A stretch of DNA of 27,465 nucleotides from Faecalibacterium sp. UBA7177 (GTDB taxonomy: Bacteria; Bacillota; Clostridia; Oscillospirales; Ruminococcaceae), in NCBI GenBank assembly GCA_002491225.1, contig DKVN01000126.1, positions 11,672 through 39,136 on the forward strand. The letters run 5' to 3'. The position numbers were made by a program, and so were the translations under genes. Each line of letters opens with the position of its first letter. Position 1 is the first letter of the stretch. This document shows, piece after piece, positions 15,049-20,841 of this stretch. The notes under the pieces were generated by a model. That model worked only from the letters and a program-made list of their open reading frames with translations, ran no database searches and was not told the origin of the DNA.

Positions 15049-16521
15049 TCACCTGCTTTCGTGGTTGTGGGGGATTGATTTGTCGGCGTCGGTCAGGCCC
15101 GCGGTGCAGCCCAGCAGGCGGCGGTCGAAGGCGTCCTCGTCCAGCGCGCTGCCGTAGCCCGCGGCCATCTCCTCGCTCAGCGATCCCTCGTCCATCAGCT
15201 GCACACCGCAGCAGACCGGCTCGAGGATGCAGTCCTTGCAGAGCACAAGCACCGGGCCGGTGGGGGAGGGCGCGGCGGACGCGGAGGCGGAGGGGGCAGC
15301 GGCGGCGGGCACATCGTCGGTTCGCGGCAGGGCTTCCTGGGCTTTGGCGAGGCGGGCCTTGAGGGCGGAGAGCTCGGCCTCCACCGCGTCGAGGTGGTCG
15401 GTGCGGCCCTGCAGGGCCTCCCGCAGCCGTTTGGCCTCCCGCTGGGAGGCTTTCAGCTTGTCCTCTGCGGCGGCAAGCCGGTCGCTCATGGCGTGCGCCG
15501 CCCGCTCTGTGTCGTCCATCAGCTCCTGGAGTTCCGCGGCCCCCTCGGCCTTCCACCGCGCGATCTCCTCGTCGGTGGCGGCGGTGGCCTCGATGGGGCG
15601 GGCCTCCAGCTCGGCGATGCGGGCGAGGTGGGCGGCCTGCTGATCGAGCAGCGCGTTTCTTTGATCTTTCGCCTCCTGTTGCTGGATGTGGTAGCGGTTT
15701 GCAGCTTCAAACGCCTTGTCCGCTCTCGCTGAGGCGTCCTTGGCCTTGGCCTCTGCCGCCTGCGCACGGCTCTCAAACTCCTCGTTTTGTCCGATCAGCT
15801 CGCTGATCTTCTCATCCCGCTGGCGCAGCTCGGCCAGCAGCTGCTGATACTGCTTGTGGGTGGTGATGTCCCCGCTCTTGACCTGCTCCACCAGCTCGGC
15901 GGGGGCAGAGGGCCGGGCGGCGGCGTAGAGGAGTGTGGGAGAGAGCTCCTCCAGCACCTTTTGCTGTTTGGGGCTGCTGCCGTCAAACAGGGCGGACACA
16001 TTCAGCAGCCGCTCCGCTGCCTTTCGGTTGATCCCCATATACGCACACCAGGCACCGAAACTGGCTGGTTGCTTCTCAAACTGGCCCGTTTCACCTATGC
16101 GACATTTTGTCGCATAGGTGGCAAGCGCCTCATGAGCAATGGCAACGCCGTCTGCCATCCGCCGGATCCCGACCTGCGCCAGCTGTAAGCCGCTGCGATA
16201 TTCCCTCTCGGCCAGCTGCAGGTCGCTGACAGTTTCCCAATCAAAATCGGCCGTATCAAAACCAGGCGCGGCCTCTGTGGCCGGGGCAGGGCTACTCTCT
16301 GCTGGCATTTCCGGCAGTGCATCTCCGGCCTTTGGCTGTGCTGCCAGCCGCTTATCTCCCTCGGTCTGGTAGCTGTTGCAGTGGTCCACAGGATCACCGC
16401 AACCTTGGCAGTGGCCAAAGCAGGCTTCATGGCAGCCGATGCAGGTGCAGCTTGCGCACAGGCATGCCGCAGCTTCGTCGGGCTGCCGCGCCGCCCGCGT
16501 TTCGTTTTTGATGCCGCTCAT
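15049..16521 (-). CDS. DUF3102 coiled-coil protein with Cys-rich ends
   Basis: This 490-aa protein begins with a Cys/His cluster at about 20-48 (CLCASCTCIGCHEACFGHC), likely to bind zinc. A DUF3102-type helical domain at about 95-200 includes GAWCAYMGINRKAAERLLNV. A long coiled coil runs about 215-400, and a C-terminal tail has another Cys group (CKDCILEPVCCG). It is the first gene of the replication block. I know no biochemical role; DUF3102 proteins occur in phages and plasmids near partition or replication genes. The coding sequence contains a perfect inverted repeat at 16092-16120. A GGGAGG site precedes the ATG, which overlaps the previous stop. Confidence 0.75.
   Translation of the reverse strand: MSGIKNETRAARQPDEAAACLCASCTCIGCHEACFGHCQGCGDPVDHCNSYQTEGDKRLAAQPKAGDALPEMPAESSPAPATEAAPGFDTADFDWETVSDLQLAEREYRSGLQLAQVGIRRMADGVAIAHEALATYATKCRIGETGQFEKQPASFGAWCAYMGINRKAAERLLNVSALFDGSSPKQQKVLEELSPTLLYAAARPSAPAELVEQVKSGDITTHKQYQQLLAELRQRDEKISELIGQNEEFESRAQAAEAKAKDASARADKAFEAANRYHIQQQEAKDQRNALLDQQAAHLARIAELEARPIEATAATDEEIARWKAEGAAELQELMDDTERAAHAMSDRLAAAEDKLKASQREAKRLREALQGRTDHLDAVEAELSALKARLAKAQEALPRTDDVPAAAAPSASASAAPSPTGPVLVLCKDCILEPVCCGVQLMDEGSLSEEMAAGYGSALDEDAFDRRLLGCTAGLTDADKSIPHNHESR
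16092..16120. repeat. Perfect 13-bp inverted repeat inside DUF3102 gene
   Basis: CACCTATGCGACA pairs perfectly with TGTCGCATAGGTG across a 3-nt TTT spacer. The codons spell ATYATKCRIG on the minus strand. A protein-binding site or cruciform is possible, though the codons may also be constrained by protein sequence. Confidence 0.75.
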
Positions 16522-16724
16522 TCTTCGCCGCCCTCCCGTTTATCCTCCTCCGGCACGCCGGTGTCCTCGGTCAGGTCGGTGATGCAGATCGAGATGGTGG
16601 CGGGAAAATACTCCCGCCTGCCAAGCATCCCGCAGATCATTTCTTCAATGGACAGCCCATTGATGAAGCAAAAGCTTTCGCCGCTGTTCATCACGCCGGT
16701 GATCCGGCGGCTGTATTCTTTCAT
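16518..16724 (-). CDS. Small hypothetical early phage protein
   Basis: This 68-aa protein starts at the ATG at 16724 (AAAGGAG about 7 nt upstream): MKEYSRRITGVMNSGESFCF. It contains a predicted beta-alpha pattern and an acidic C-terminal tail (TEDTGVPEEDKREGGEE). No family is recognised. Both ends overlap neighbours by 4 nt, so it is part of a coupled operon from 18749 to 16518. Confidence 0.65.
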   Translation of the reverse strand: MKEYSRRITGVMNSGESFCFINGLSIEEMICGMLGRREYFPATISICITDLTEDTGVPEEDKREGGEE

Positions 16725-16882
16725 AGGTTTTCTCCTTTCATTACGGGGTCGATGTCCCCAGGGTCTGCCATATCGTCCGGTACCGGTTCTGTTGCCAGCC
16801 AGTCGCTCAGGGCAGCGTACTGCTCCAGTGCGCGGTCGAGGCTGGCAAACTGCTCCCGGCGCAGCTGTTCGGTGTAGGTCAT
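16721..16882 (-). CDS. Small acidic hypothetical protein
   Basis: This 53-aa protein begins MTYTEQLRREQFASLDRALE at the ATG at 16882, with GGAGG upstream. It is helical in its first half and Pro/Asp-rich in the second (PVPDDMADPGDIDPV). No family is recognised. ATGA overlaps occur with both neighbours. Confidence 0.65.
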   Translation of the reverse strand: MTYTEQLRREQFASLDRALEQYAALSDWLATEPVPDDMADPGDIDPVMKGENL

Positions 16883-17148
16883 TTGTCCGCCTCCCCCTCC
16901 GCGATGCGGTAGAGCCAGCAGGCCAGCGCCACACAGCCAACGCTGGCCAGCAGCGCCGCCCACCAGCAGGCCAGCCCCTCCGCCGCCGAGCCGTAGGCCA
17001 TCATGGCGGCCAGCAGCGCCAGCAGCCAGCCCATGCCGCAGGCCAAAAGCTTGACAATGTGGGGCAGGCGGGTTAAGATGTATATGAGGGTATTTGCCCC
17101 TGCGTCGCGGTGTTGCACCACTGCGGCGCTCTTTTTATGTGCGCTCAC
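16879..17148 (-). CDS. Small membrane protein, two TM segments
   Basis: This 89-aa protein starts with GTG at 17148, with AAGGAGG about 6 nt upstream. A basic N-terminal segment is followed by two hydrophobic stretches at about 31-51 (VKLLACGMGWLLALLAAMMA) and 58-78 (LACWWAALLASVGCVALACW). Such small two-TM proteins in early phage regions are usually of unknown role; superinfection exclusion is a possible but untested function. A holin is unlikely at this location. Confidence 0.65.
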   Translation of the reverse strand: MSAHKKSAAVVQHRDAGANTLIYILTRLPHIVKLLACGMGWLLALLAAMMAYGSAAEGLACWWAALLASVGCVALACWLYRIAEGEADK

Positions 17149-17149
17149 C

Positions 17150-17287
17150 TTAAACCTCCTTCAGCTCCGGGTCGTGCCAGATCAGCGTGCTTTGGATGTA
17201 ATCGCCATCGTCCGCCTTTTCGGCTGCCTCCGCCTCGCTGTTGGCCTCGACAATCACATAGCCCTCAAAGGGCACCATGTACTTCAT
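17150..17287 (-). CDS. Small hypothetical protein
   Basis: This 45-aa protein starts at the ATG at 17287, with GAGGAGG 8-9 nt upstream. It reads MKYMVPFEGYVIVEANSEAE and then a helix and an acidic/aromatic end (LIWHDPELKEV). The pattern VxVEANSEAEAAEKA resembles short phage/plasmid proteins with one beta hairpin and a helix. The function is unknown. It overlaps the Spo0A-like gene by 23 nt. Confidence 0.65.
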   Translation of the reverse strand: MKYMVPFEGYVIVEANSEAEAAEKADDGDYIQSTLIWHDPELKEV

Positions 17288-17654
17288 TTTCGTCCTCCTC
17301 TTCCAGCAGCAGCCAGCGGGCGCACATACACATGAACTCACTGTTCGTGGGCTTGCCCTTGCTGCCGCTGATCGTGTTGCCGAAAAACCTGCCCAGTTCT
17401 TCCAGGTCGCCCCGGCTGAACGCCGCCGAAATGGCGTTGCAGATGGCCTTGCTCACGATGTCCGCGGTCACGCCAAAGTCCTGGGCGATGGCCGGGTAGA
17501 GCCGCCCGGTGATGTTGTACAGCAGGCTTTTGTCCCGCATCATCCACAAGATACCGTCCTCCAGATACTCCCGCCCGGCCCGGTTGGCCTGTACGCCCAG
17601 GCGGTTGAGCAGTTCAAAGATGCGGCGCCTGCGGATGCGCTCGTCCCGGCTCAT
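17265..17654 (-). CDS. Stand-alone Spo0A C-terminal DNA-binding domain
   Basis: This 129-aa protein matches the effector domain of the sporulation master regulator Spo0A but has no receiver domain. Characteristic segments are LLYNITGRLYPAIAQDFGVT (44-63), the recognition-helix region DIVSKAICNAISAAFSRGD (65-83) and FGNTISGSKGKPTNSEFMCM (91-110), including the diagnostic GKPTNSEF. Without the receiver domain it would not be controlled by phosphorylation. It may act as a regulator of phage genes, or compete with or mimic host Spo0A at its sites. Neighbours are small early genes linked by overlaps (ATGA with 17651 upstream). The N-terminal ~20 residues are highly basic. The role is inference. 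Confidence 0.9.
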   Translation of the reverse strand: MSRDERIRRRRIFELLNRLGVQANRAGREYLEDGILWMMRDKSLLYNITGRLYPAIAQDFGVTADIVSKAICNAISAAFSRGDLEELGRFFGNTISGSKGKPTNSEFMCMCARWLLLEEEDENEVHGAL

Positions 17655-17926
17655 CGCTCCCCCACCGCGGCGGGCGCGGCCTGTACCGATGCCTGACAGG
17701 CTTCCTCGCGGGCGGCCGCCTCGGGGGTGCAGCGCACATCGGTCAGCTTGACCTCGACCCCCTGCCGCTGGCTGAGGATGCGCTCGAGCATCTCAAAGAC
17801 CTTGCAGGGGTCAAACCCGCCGCTCCCCTCTGCGGGCCGCGGGGGCCGCACCAGGCCGGGGTCGCTCCAGTTTACGGCGGTGACGCCGGTGCCGGGGGTA
17901 TGTACGCATTCCTGCTTTTTGCTCAT
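17651..17926 (-). CDS. Small phage protein, FDPxKVxE family
   Basis: This 91-aa protein has a core GGFDPCKVFEMLERILSQRQ, then GVEVKLTDV, followed by an Ala/Glu-rich tail. It has a clear paralogue at 22714-22920 in this same prophage (SFDPRKVYETLAAILNRR with GVEVRLVGVT). The function is unknown. The start at 17926 has an AAAGGAG site. It overlaps the Spo0A-like gene by 4 nt and so probably shares its transcript. Confidence 0.7.
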   Translation of the reverse strand: MSKKQECVHTPGTGVTAVNWSDPGLVRPPRPAEGSGGFDPCKVFEMLERILSQRQGVEVKLTDVRCTPEAAAREEACQASVQAAPAAVGER

Positions 17927-17986
17927 GGTGATACTCCTTTCTCTTGACGCCGCCCCGGCGGGGCGGCTGTTTTTGTTTAACGTCCG

Positions 17987-18190
17987 TCATCCCTCGCCGC
18001 GCCCTGGGATCACCAGCCCCTTGAGGCCGTCCGGGTGCCGCGTGAGCGGCATCGCCCTGCGCCGCTCGGCCTCGGCCGGGTTCCAGCCGCAGCGCGGGCA
18101 GTCCTCGGGAGCGCAGCGCGCCGGGTTGTCCTTCGGGCCGCCCTTGGCCGGGTCGTAGCCCAGCTCGCAGACGGTTGCCGTATCCGTCAT
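17987..18190 (-). CDS. Small Cys-containing hypothetical protein
   Basis: This 67-aa protein contains CAPEDCPRCGW and a preceding Cys, which could form a zinc knuckle. It starts MTDTATVCELGYDPAKGGPK with GAGGAGG upstream and overlaps the previous stop by ATGA. The C-terminal part is basic and Gly-rich. I know of similar phage/ICE proteins with a CxxCG W motif but no known function. Confidence 0.65.
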   Translation of the reverse strand: MTDTATVCELGYDPAKGGPKDNPARCAPEDCPRCGWNPAEAERRRAMPLTRHPDGLKGLVIPGRGEG

Positions 18191-18429
18191 GGTGTCACCT
18201 CCTCATCGTCCGGCTCCATTAGCACCTGCATAGCGTCCAGCCGGCAGACGAGGTCGGCCTCAATGCCGGCAAGCCCATCCAGCAGTTGCTCATATTCGGC
18301 CGCCGATGGCGAGCCTGCCGCGATCAGCTCTTTCGCCGTGCGCTGACATTTCCGGCAGAATGCAAGCTGCTTTTCCAGGTCGGCGGCGCAGTCCCGCAGC
18401 AGCTCGGCCTGATCACTTTTCCGTACCAT
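18187..18429 (-). CDS. Small helical hypothetical protein
   Basis: This 80-aa protein starts at the ATG at 18429 (GGGAGGAG about 8 nt upstream): MVRKSDQAELLRDCAADLEK. It is almost entirely helical, with CRKCQRTAKELI in the middle and an acidic end. No family is recognised. It is coupled to the next gene by a 4-nt overlap. Confidence 0.65.
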   Translation of the reverse strand: MVRKSDQAELLRDCAADLEKQLAFCRKCQRTAKELIAAGSPSAAEYEQLLDGLAGIEADLVCRLDAMQVLMEPDDEEVTP

Positions 18430-18501
18430 CTTTTCAACTCCTCCCTCTAAAAGCCCCAACTATCGGACAATCGTTGTGGTATCCTTAGCTTGTGGGAAAT
18501 C

Positions 18502-18582
18502 TCAGAACAGCAGACGGTACACAATGGTTGTTGCCACTGATACAACAATGGTTAGCCAGTTTTCTTTGATGAAGTCCAGCAT
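18502..18582 (-). CDS. Very small single-TM membrane protein (26 aa)
   Basis: ATG at 18582 follows GGAGG with an 8-nt spacer, and that ribosome site overlaps the stop region of the gene upstream. The peptide starts MLDFIKENWLTIVVSVATTI and ends with a basic-aromatic YRLLF, i.e. one hydrophobic segment with an acidic-basic head. A start at 18597 is possible but lacks a ribosome site. Function unknown. Confidence 0.6.
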   Translation of the reverse strand: MLDFIKENWLTIVVSVATTIVYRLLF

Positions 18583-18587
18583 CTGGT

Positions 18588-18749
18588 TTACCTCCATGCT
18601 GCCGTTGGCGTGGGCTCTGTCCCATCAAGGTCCTTGCAGCTTTTCCGCACCCGCCACAGGCAGAAGCACCGGCCAAAGAGGTTGACCTGCAGCCAGGCCT
18701 CGGCATAGCGGGCATTGCCCTCGCGGTAGGTTGTCAAGTAGTGATGCAT
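18588..18749 (-). CDS. Small basic hypothetical protein
   Basis: This 53-aa protein starts at the ATG at 18749 with a perfect AAGGAGG 7 nt upstream: MHHYLTTYREGNARYAEAWL, then QVNLFGRCFCLWRVRKSCKD. It is the first gene of the leftward block of small early genes. No family is recognised, although this type of short Tyr/Arg-rich ORF is frequent in clostridial prophages. Its stop overlaps the ribosome site of the next gene. Confidence 0.65.
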   Translation of the reverse strand: MHHYLTTYREGNARYAEAWLQVNLFGRCFCLWRVRKSCKDLDGTEPTPTAAWR

Positions 18750-18771
18750 ACGGTATCCTCCTTACTTTCTG

Positions 18772-18800
18772 TTGCTCCGCCCTTCCTTCCGTGATAAAAT
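18772..18800 (+). promoter_or_regulatory. Weak promoter candidate for the plus-strand winged-helix gene
   Basis: TTGCTC (18772-18777) and TAAAAT (18795-18800) are 17 nt apart, about 27 nt upstream of the TTG start at 18827. The -35 match is poor. Confidence 0.4.
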
Positions 18801-18826
18801 GGGCACCAAGAAAGAAGGTGGAACAT

Positions 18827-19216
18827 TTGGATAAAACCAGCAAAAGAATATTGAAATACTTTGTAAGCCAAAACTGCGGAACCGATTTTGTCTGTCTGGA
18901 CCATCCGCGCTGGTCGAGTTTTTACGAAAGCCATGTGCTTGTTGACGATCTTGCCGAGGAACTCGGCCTTCGCGAAAAAGATATGCTTGCAGCATTCAAA
19001 TACTTGAACGAAAACGGCTATCTGGAACGCGAGCAAAATGGTACCGCTGGCAGCCGATCTGATATTGGATTCAAGCTCTCCCATAAGGGGCTTCACTGGA
19101 AATATTTCCGCAGGCGAGAAGTACTGGACTACATCGCAGAAAAATGGCCGGATTTCATTGCCGTGGTCATCTCGATCATTTCACTGATAACAGCAATACT
19201 GTCAGGCCTAAATTGA
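18827..19216 (+). CDS. Winged-helix protein with C-terminal membrane anchor
   Basis: This 129-aa protein starts at TTG 18827 (AAGGTGG about 6-8 nt upstream; a GTG at 18818 is less well placed). Residues about 5-75 look like a winged helix: SKRILKYFVSQNCG, then LAEELGLREKDMLAAFKYLN and ENGYLEREQNGT. Residues about 105-127 form a transmembrane helix (FIAVVISIISLITAILSGL). A membrane-tethered DNA-binding protein would be unusual for a phage; it could also act only as a membrane protein. It lies on the strand opposite to the early operon and its 3' end overlaps the gene at 19176-19421 by 41 nt, tail to tail. AT-rich relative to the operon. Confidence 0.65.
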   Translation: MDKTSKRILKYFVSQNCGTDFVCLDHPRWSSFYESHVLVDDLAEELGLREKDMLAAFKYLNENGYLEREQNGTAGSRSDIGFKLSHKGLHWKYFRRREVLDYIAEKWPDFIAVVISIISLITAILSGLN

Positions 19217-19421
19217 TGAGGATTGATGCCACAAACATGATTTTTTGCACATCCTCCACCGTGCCGAGCATGTCCCGTACCGTGTACACCTGCATCACCA
19301 TCTCATTCCAGGTCGGAACCTCCACCTCATTGATACGCACTTGCACCGCCTTCTTGGGATCGTCCGTTTCCTTCAGATACTCGTCGATCATGGTCATGGG
19401 GACTTTGTTCTCCTCTTGCAC
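19176..19421 (-). CDS. Small protein with C-terminal transmembrane helix
   Basis: This 81-aa protein starts at GTG 19421 (GGAGG 8 nt upstream); an ATG-initiated form from PMTMIDEY is possible. It has an acidic N-terminal half (MTMIDEYLKETDDPKKAVQV), a middle helix and a hydrophobic C-terminus (MFVASILINLGLTVLLLSVK). It follows the XRE repressor on the same strand and converges with the winged-helix gene at 18827, with a 41-nt overlap in which both encode membrane segments. The function is unknown; such small anchors near repressors could be involved in immunity or signalling. Confidence 0.6.
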   Translation of the reverse strand: MQEENKVPMTMIDEYLKETDDPKKAVQVRINEVEVPTWNEMVMQVYTVRDMLGTVEDVQKIMFVASILINLGLTVLLLSVK

Positions 19422-19500
19422 CTCGTTCACCTCCTCTCTTCGTCGCCGCCGGCCGGGCTGGACTGGTGGTCGAGGCCCAGCTGGACGAGTTGGCGTTGAA

Positions 19501-19513
19501 ACGCTTTAGGCGT
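19501..19513. promoter_or_regulatory. Distal operator copy (ACGCTT type)
   Basis: ACGCTTTAGGCGT matches the operators in the divergent promoter region with one arm changed. It covers the last codons and stop of the XRE gene, about 240 bp from the main operators, and could serve as a looping or roadblock site. Confidence 0.55.
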
Positions 19514-19709
19514 AATTTTTTGGCAAAAAAATGAGCTGATCGTATCGCACGTTGTACACGTCTTCAATGCTTTTGATGTTCATTGCATCTGGAAATGACT
19601 TCCCGCGTTCCCAATTACTAACGGTGTCCTCGCTCACTTTTAGCCGTTCTGCCGCCGTTTTTTGTGTGAGCCCCGCGTTGATTCTGGCCGCCTTGAGAGA
19701 CATTTGCAT
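19506..19709 (-). CDS. Small XRE-family repressor
   Basis: This 67-aa protein consists almost only of a helix-turn-helix domain: MQMSLKAARINAGLTQKTAA, then ERLKVSEDTVSNWERGKSFP. The recognition helix lies at about residues 27-38. It starts at 19709 with AAAGGAGG upstream. It is transcribed leftward from a perfect consensus promoter at 19735-19763 that holds an ACGCTT operator. By size it is Cro-like, acting opposite the larger HTH-RHH regulator. The direction of transcription, towards the early lytic-type genes, also fits a Cro role. Which of the two proteins binds which operator is unknown. Confidence 0.85.
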   Translation of the reverse strand: MQMSLKAARINAGLTQKTAAERLKVSEDTVSNWERGKSFPDAMNIKSIEDVYNVRYDQLIFLPKNYA

Positions 19710-19734
19710 TGGTCGCACCTCCTTTCTTGAGACC

Positions 19735-19763
19735 ATTATATAACGCTTTAAGCGTAATGTCAA
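19735..19763 (-). promoter_or_regulatory. Consensus leftward promoter with internal operator
   Basis: TTGACA (19763-19758) and TATAAT (19740-19735) match consensus exactly with a 17-nt spacer. The spacer contains ACGCTTTAAGCGT (19743-19755), a 6-bp-arm inverted repeat. A repressor bound there would block RNA polymerase. It drives the XRE gene and possibly the rest of the leftward early genes. Confidence 0.88.
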
Positions 19764-19817
19764 CGCTTTTGGCGAAAATTTTTGCAAATTTTCTTGACTT
19801 TTTTACGCTTTTGGCAT
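19743..19817. promoter_or_regulatory. Three ACGCTT-type operators of the lysogeny switch
   Basis: Copies lie at 19743-19755 (ACGCTTTAAGCGT), 19763-19775 (ACGCTTTTGGCGA) and 19805-19817 (ACGCTTTTGGCAT). The first sits in the leftward promoter, the second adjoins its -35, and the third lies between the -35 and -10 of the rightward promoter. The arrangement is that of a bistable repressor switch with sites of graded similarity to the palindrome. Confidence 0.75.
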
Positions 19818-19822
19818 ATCCT
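19794..19822 (+). promoter_or_regulatory. Rightward promoter with internal operator
   Basis: TTGACT (19794-19799) and TATCCT (19817-19822) are 17 nt apart, upstream of the regulator gene at 19850. The operator at 19805-19817 fills the spacer. The -10 match is weaker than in the leftward promoter, which would leave the rightward gene more dependent on regulation. Confidence 0.65.
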
Positions 19823-19849
19823 ATAGATGAAAGGAGGTGCTCCAACGCT

Positions 19850-20533
19850 ATGGGCGGCTTGGGAAACAAGGAAATCATGGCAAGCAACATCCTCAGGCTT
19901 ATGGAAGAAAATGGAAAGACCCGCGCACAGATTTGTAACGACCTCGGATTCAAATACTCTACATTTTCGGAATGGGTGCAGGGAGTGAAATACCCTCGCA
20001 TTGATAAAATTGAGCAAATGGCAATTTACTTTGGAGTGCTGAAATCGGACCTTATAGAAGAACATCATTCCTCTACGGTAGGAGATGAAGACATGGCGAC
20101 AGACAAGCCTCGGTTCTCCATCACAATGGAAGAAGATATGTTAGGTGAGGTCGAGCAATTCCAGCAGAGGCATAATATAAGCACTAAAAGCAAGGCCGTC
20201 ATTCGCCTCACGAAAATTGGCCTTGAAACTGTAAACAAGACAAATGACATTATAAACATATATGACAGCCTGGATGAACATGGGCAGCGCATGGTCGAGG
20301 TAGTAGCAGCCGAAGAACAGGCGCGCATGGGCGGTGCCACGCACCCCGCAACCAAAAAGCCCACCCAACCCCCCATCACAGCAGCCGCCCCCGCCCCTGA
20401 TCAGGCCGAGGCCGAGCCGGACTACCGCCAGATGCCCTTTGCGGCGCATGGTCCAGTACCAGAGGAATACACCCCGGAACAGGCCGATGCGGTCGAGAGG
20501 TTCCAGCGTGAGGTAGGTCGGAGAAAAAAATAA
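19850..20533 (+). CDS. Phage repressor: XRE HTH fused to RHH-like domain
   Basis: This 227-aa regulator starts at 19850 (AAAGGAGG about 11 nt upstream). Residues 8-70 are an XRE helix-turn-helix (NILRLMEENGKTRAQICNDL, FKYSTFSEWVQG). Residues about 87-130 look like a ribbon-helix-helix: PRFSITMEEDMLGEVEQF, then a helix ending IRLTKIGLETV. Residues 136-160 (YDSLDEHGQRMVEVVAAEEQ) match the C-terminal helix of phage repressors, and the tail is Pro/Ala-rich. A second in-frame start with its own ribosome site lies at 20093 (Met82), exactly before the RHH part. It is transcribed away from the small XRE repressor and is probably the CI-like lysogeny repressor. An ImmA/IrrE protease gene follows downstream. 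Confidence 0.78.
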   Translation: MGGLGNKEIMASNILRLMEENGKTRAQICNDLGFKYSTFSEWVQGVKYPRIDKIEQMAIYFGVLKSDLIEEHHSSTVGDEDMATDKPRFSITMEEDMLGEVEQFQQRHNISTKSKAVIRLTKIGLETVNKTNDIINIYDSLDEHGQRMVEVVAAEEQARMGGATHPATKKPTQPPITAAAPAPDQAEAEPDYRQMPFAAHGPVPEEYTPEQADAVERFQREVGRRKK

Positions 20534-20551
20534 ATAGTTTTCTGAAAACCG

Positions 20552-20580
20552 TTGACATACTCCATGGAGTATGTTATAAT
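20552..20580 (+). promoter_or_regulatory. Consensus promoter with perfect palindromic operator
   Basis: TTGACA (20552-20557) and TATAAT (20575-20580) are exact with a 17-nt spacer. CATACTCCATGGAGTATG (20556-20573) is a perfect 18-bp palindrome between them. It drives the 51-aa ORF at 20629. The flanks GTTGACATAC and TTATAATAA recur in the hicAB promoter. Confidence 0.88.
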
Positions 20581-20628
20581 AAGTACAGTCAAGAGAGGCA
20601 AGCACTTGACAATCAAGGAGGAAAGGAT

Positions 20629-20784
20629 ATGACAGCAATGACAGACAAGCAGCTTCAATTTATCGCATGGCTCATCACTACAGCTACTGACAAATGTAAG
20701 GATATGGATGAAGTTCGAAAGATGAATGAAGAAATCCGCAGACACTCGGCTGGGCTCAAGGACGAAAGCGAAGACAACGACTGA
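20629..20784 (+). CDS. Small helical acidic protein (51 aa)
   Basis: This ORF starts at the ATG at 20629 with AAGGAGG about 9 nt upstream: MTAMTDKQLQFIAWLITTAT, then DKCKDMDEVRKMNEEIRRHS. It is one long amphipathic helix pair with an acidic tail. It is the first gene behind a tightly regulated promoter and ends just before an intrinsic terminator. I recognise no family; an antirepressor-like or toxin-like role is possible but unsupported. Confidence 0.7.
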   Translation: MTAMTDKQLQFIAWLITTATDKCKDMDEVRKMNEEIRRHSAGLKDESEDND

Positions 20785-20791
20785 AAAGGAA

Positions 20792-20823
20792 AGGGGCGGT
20801 ACTTGCCGCCGCCCCTGCTTTTT
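20792..20823 (+). terminator. Intrinsic terminator after the 51-aa ORF
   Basis: AGGGGCGG (20792-20799) pairs with CCGCCCCT (20809-20816), followed by GCTTTTT. It lies 7 nt after the stop of the 51-aa ORF and 18 nt before the next start, so downstream genes would depend on readthrough or another promoter. Confidence 0.8.
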
Positions 20824-20841
20824 GAAATGGGAGGGCTTGTT

